Assembly: GCA_031282605.1 (NCBI GenBank)
Contig: JAITDK010000034.1
Location: 1-5,611 of the forward strand
Reading direction: 5' to 3'
Source of the DNA: Oscillospiraceae bacterium
GTDB lineage: Bacteria > Bacillota > Clostridia > Christensenellales > Aristaeellaceae
DNA length: 5,611 nt
A program made the position numbers and the translations under genes. Every line of letters begins with the position of its first letter. The first letter of the stretch is position 1. The notes under the pieces are model-generated. The model made no database searches, was not told the DNA's origin, and saw only the letters and a program-made list of their open reading frames with translations. Below are positions 5,101 to 5,611 of this stretch, piece after piece.

Positions 5101-5611
5101 CTAATAGGGATACGACTCGTAAAACGTCTTGAACCAAGGCGTATAGTAATTTGCGAACGAACGCCGCAGACTGTCGATACGCCGGTTCGCGTCGCAGAAT
5201 AGGATGGGATTACAATGCCCCATCACGTAGCAGTCGAAATCCAGCGAGCATAACCGATCCAAACTCTCGCGCCAGCGCGCTTCATCACTTCCGACTTTAT
5301 GGTTGAACCCGCCGTGAAGGGTATCACCCGCGACGAGTACGCGTATGCCGCACACATGCTTCAGCGCGAAACAGCAACTGCCTGGAGTGTGTCCCGGCGT
5401 GTGGATTACTTCCAGGACGCCCGCGTCCGTCTCTATCCGCTCGCCGTCCGTTAGCGGCAGGAGATTACGCACAGGCGGGAAATCTTGTCCGTATAGCAGC
5501 CGCGCGGTAGTCATTATGGGATCGCACGCGTCCACCGCGGCACGATCCTCTCCATGCAGGTGAAGCGTCGTCCCAAAATCACGTTCGAATAACGCCGCCG
5601 CGCCGATGTGG
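5101..5611 (-). CDS. Metallo-beta-lactamase-fold hydrolase (glyoxalase II-like), 5' end outside window
   Basis: The frame stays open to the right edge, so only the last 169 residues are visible. The first visible residues, HIGAAALFER, look like the end of the HxHxDHIGG metal motif, making the first His a likely zinc ligand. Other metal residues: H74 in HTPGHTPGS (70-78), D96 in AGDT (94-97) and H132 in MGHCNP (130-135). This is the order seen in glyoxalase II-type zinc hydrolases, which cleave thioesters, lactones, phosphodiesters or similar bonds. The tail (WFKTFYESYPY) is aromatic and not part of the catalytic core. It is upstream of, and co-directional with, the SIS isomerase and ROK kinase with a 67-bp gap, so probably the same operon; its promoter is outside the window. 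A GTG at 5535 is in frame but is not the start, because homologous sequence continues upstream of it. Substrate unknown. Confidence 0.85.
   Translation of the reverse strand, partial: HIGAAALFERDFGTTLHLHGEDRAAVDACDPIMTTARLLYGQDFPPVRNLLPLTDGERIETDAGVLEVIHTPGHTPGSCCFALKHVCGIRVLVAGDTLHGGFNHKVGSDEARWRESLDRLCSLDFDCYVMGHCNPILFCDANRRIDSLRRSFANYYTPWFKTFYESYPY

Noticed and set aside
5533..5535. GTG at 5535 as start of the hydrolase
   Set aside because: The frame stays open to the window edge and the upstream residues (HIGAAALFERDFG) belong to the metal-binding core, so the gene begins outside the window.

Overview
The window carries six protein genes plus one possible tiny leader ORF, arranged as a compact carbohydrate-metabolism locus. 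The DNA is GC-rich by eye, while the main promoter region is clearly AT-rich. Most starts have strong AGGAGG-type ribosome binding sites. The proteins look like those of GC-rich Bacillota, possibly gut Clostridia or Christensenellales-like bacteria. That placement is inference from style and family resemblance, not from a marker gene.

Layout: (1) 1-1094, minus: a major facilitator transporter of the organophosphate:phosphate antiporter (OPA) type, cut off at its 3' end by the window edge. (2) 1095-1545: a 451-bp divergent control region with one minus-strand and two plus-strand promoter candidates, three copies of a 12-bp operator-like word, two GC-rich stem-loops and a possible 26-codon leader ORF ahead of the transporter. 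(3) 1546-2445, plus: a TIM-barrel sugar isomerase/epimerase. (4) 2568-3398, plus: a DeoR-family repressor. (5) On the minus strand and convergent with (4), an apparent operon transcribed right to left: a metallo-beta-lactamase-fold hydrolase (5101-5611, 5' end outside the window), a GmhA-like SIS-domain phosphosugar isomerase (4362-5033) and a ROK-family sugar kinase (3382-4356). The kinase stop overlaps the regulator stop by 17 bp.

Likely working together (inference): the transporter brings in a phosphorylated sugar or other organophosphate, since it keeps both arginines that bind phosphate in GlpT. The TIM-barrel enzyme epimerises a ketose or related polyol. The ROK enzyme phosphorylates a free sugar and the SIS enzyme interconverts aldose- and ketose-phosphate. 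The DeoR protein, of a family that usually senses phosphorylated sugars, would control the locus through the repeated operator word. The substrate cannot be told from the sequence. No mobile element, CRISPR array, tRNA or rRNA was seen.
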